In this document: piece by piece, positions 63,724 to 64,000 of the stretch | Position numbering within the stretch: the stretch's first letter is position 1 | Layout: every line of letters starts with the position of its first letter | Assembly: GCA_028293545.1 (NCBI GenBank) | Contig: JAQGOP010000051.1 | Coordinates: 35,292 to 99,291 of the forward strand | Length of the DNA: 64,000 nucleotides | Direction of reading: 5' to 3' | DNA from: Verrucomicrobiota bacterium | GTDB lineage: Bacteria > Verrucomicrobiota > Verrucomicrobiia > Opitutales > Opitutaceae | The notes under the pieces: model-generated | The model's database searches: none | Seen by the model: only the letters and a program-made list of their open reading frames with translations | Told to the model about the DNA's origin: nothing | Program-made: the position numbers and the translations under genes

Positions 63724-64000
63724 GCTCGGTCATCGAGGTACGGATCTGGGACCTGCTGGTCGGGGCGGTCGCGCTCGACCCGACGCTCGGCTATTACGTG
63801 TTCGAGTACGACCCGGCGTGGCGAAAGCGCGGGATCGAGTTGGCGCCGTTGACGATGCCCGTGAAGGGAACGCAGGCGACGTTCGTATTTCCATCGATCG
63901 CGGAGTCCTTCCAACGGCTGCCGGGTTTGCTGGCGGACGCGTTGCCGGATGATTTTGGAAATGCGCTGATCAACGCCTGGATGGGGCAGCGGGGCGTGAC
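63720..64000 (+). CDS. hipA: HipA-like toxin kinase, N-terminal part (runs off the window)
   Basis: The frame starts at GTG 63720 within the last codons of hipB and is open to the window end, 93 residues. It encodes the HipA N-terminal domain: IEVRIWDLLVGAVALDPTLG, YYVFEYDPAWRKRGIELAPL and LPGLLADALPDDFGNALINA, the last being a hallmark of the family. HipA phosphorylates glutamyl-tRNA synthetase in E. coli and is controlled by HipB. The catalytic kinase half lies outside this window, so activity cannot be judged. Confidence 0.85.
   Translation, partial: MSSVIEVRIWDLLVGAVALDPTLGYYVFEYDPAWRKRGIELAPLTMPVKGTQATFVFPSIAESFQRLPGLLADALPDDFGNALINAWMGQRGV

Overview
The window reads as chromosomal DNA of a GC-rich Gram-negative bacterium, most likely a member of the Verrucomicrobiota and probably of Opitutaceae type. 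I infer this from two large TonB-dependent receptors with a 'TATRIG' plug motif, two ECF-type sigma factors carrying long membrane-anchored C-terminal extensions, many secreted glycan-active enzymes, and gene gaps filled with several families of short palindromic repeats. No database search was possible, so family names rest on motifs read directly from the translations.

Layout. 1-5.6 kb: a membrane-protein tail, an AAC(6')-like acetyltransferase, an HD-domain protein, a KTSC-like small protein, a secreted cytochrome c / sugar dehydrogenase fusion and a DUF2235 hydrolase. 6-10.8 kb: a DUF1016 nuclease interrupted by in-frame palindromes, a membrane-tethered sigma factor with a Spy/CpxP-like tail, and a HEPN / HTH-nucleotidyltransferase pair with a 15-bp palindromic operator and flanking 28-bp repeats. 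11-23 kb: two MFS transporters, membrane and secreted proteins (one with a DnaJ-type zinc finger), a Nudix hydrolase, two VOC proteins, an alpha/beta hydrolase, and a sigma factor fused to an ExbD/TolR-like domain followed by an overlapping membrane-anchored partner.

23.5-41 kb is a carbohydrate region. It holds a heparinase II/III-like lyase divergent from a Tat-exported SelA-like PLP protein. Next is a tightly overlapping operon (SGNH hydrolase, repeat protein, sugar-binding protein). It ends with a multidomain GH9 glucanase, a TonB receptor, a divergent AraC regulator, a FAD oxidoreductase and a GH130 phosphorylase, a plausible beta-glucan/mannan utilisation locus.

42.4-51.1 kb looks like a genomic island next to tRNA-Glu(TTC). 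A 5'-truncated short-chain dehydrogenase lies at the left edge. A three-gene leftward operon follows: a 1677-aa nuclease-STAND NTPase, a PD-(D/E)XK protein with a cysteine-rich tail, and a transglutaminase-like protease. A decayed tyrosine integrase lies against the tRNA. This operon is my best candidate for a poorly described defence system.

51.3-64 kb: a glycosyltransferase, a methyltransferase, secreted and DUF4105 proteins, a TonB receptor with an N-terminal coiled coil divergent from a LacI regulator, a PNPOx-like protein, hypothetical proteins, a BrkB-family membrane protein and, at the edge, a hipBA module behind an unusually AT-rich repeat-containing promoter.
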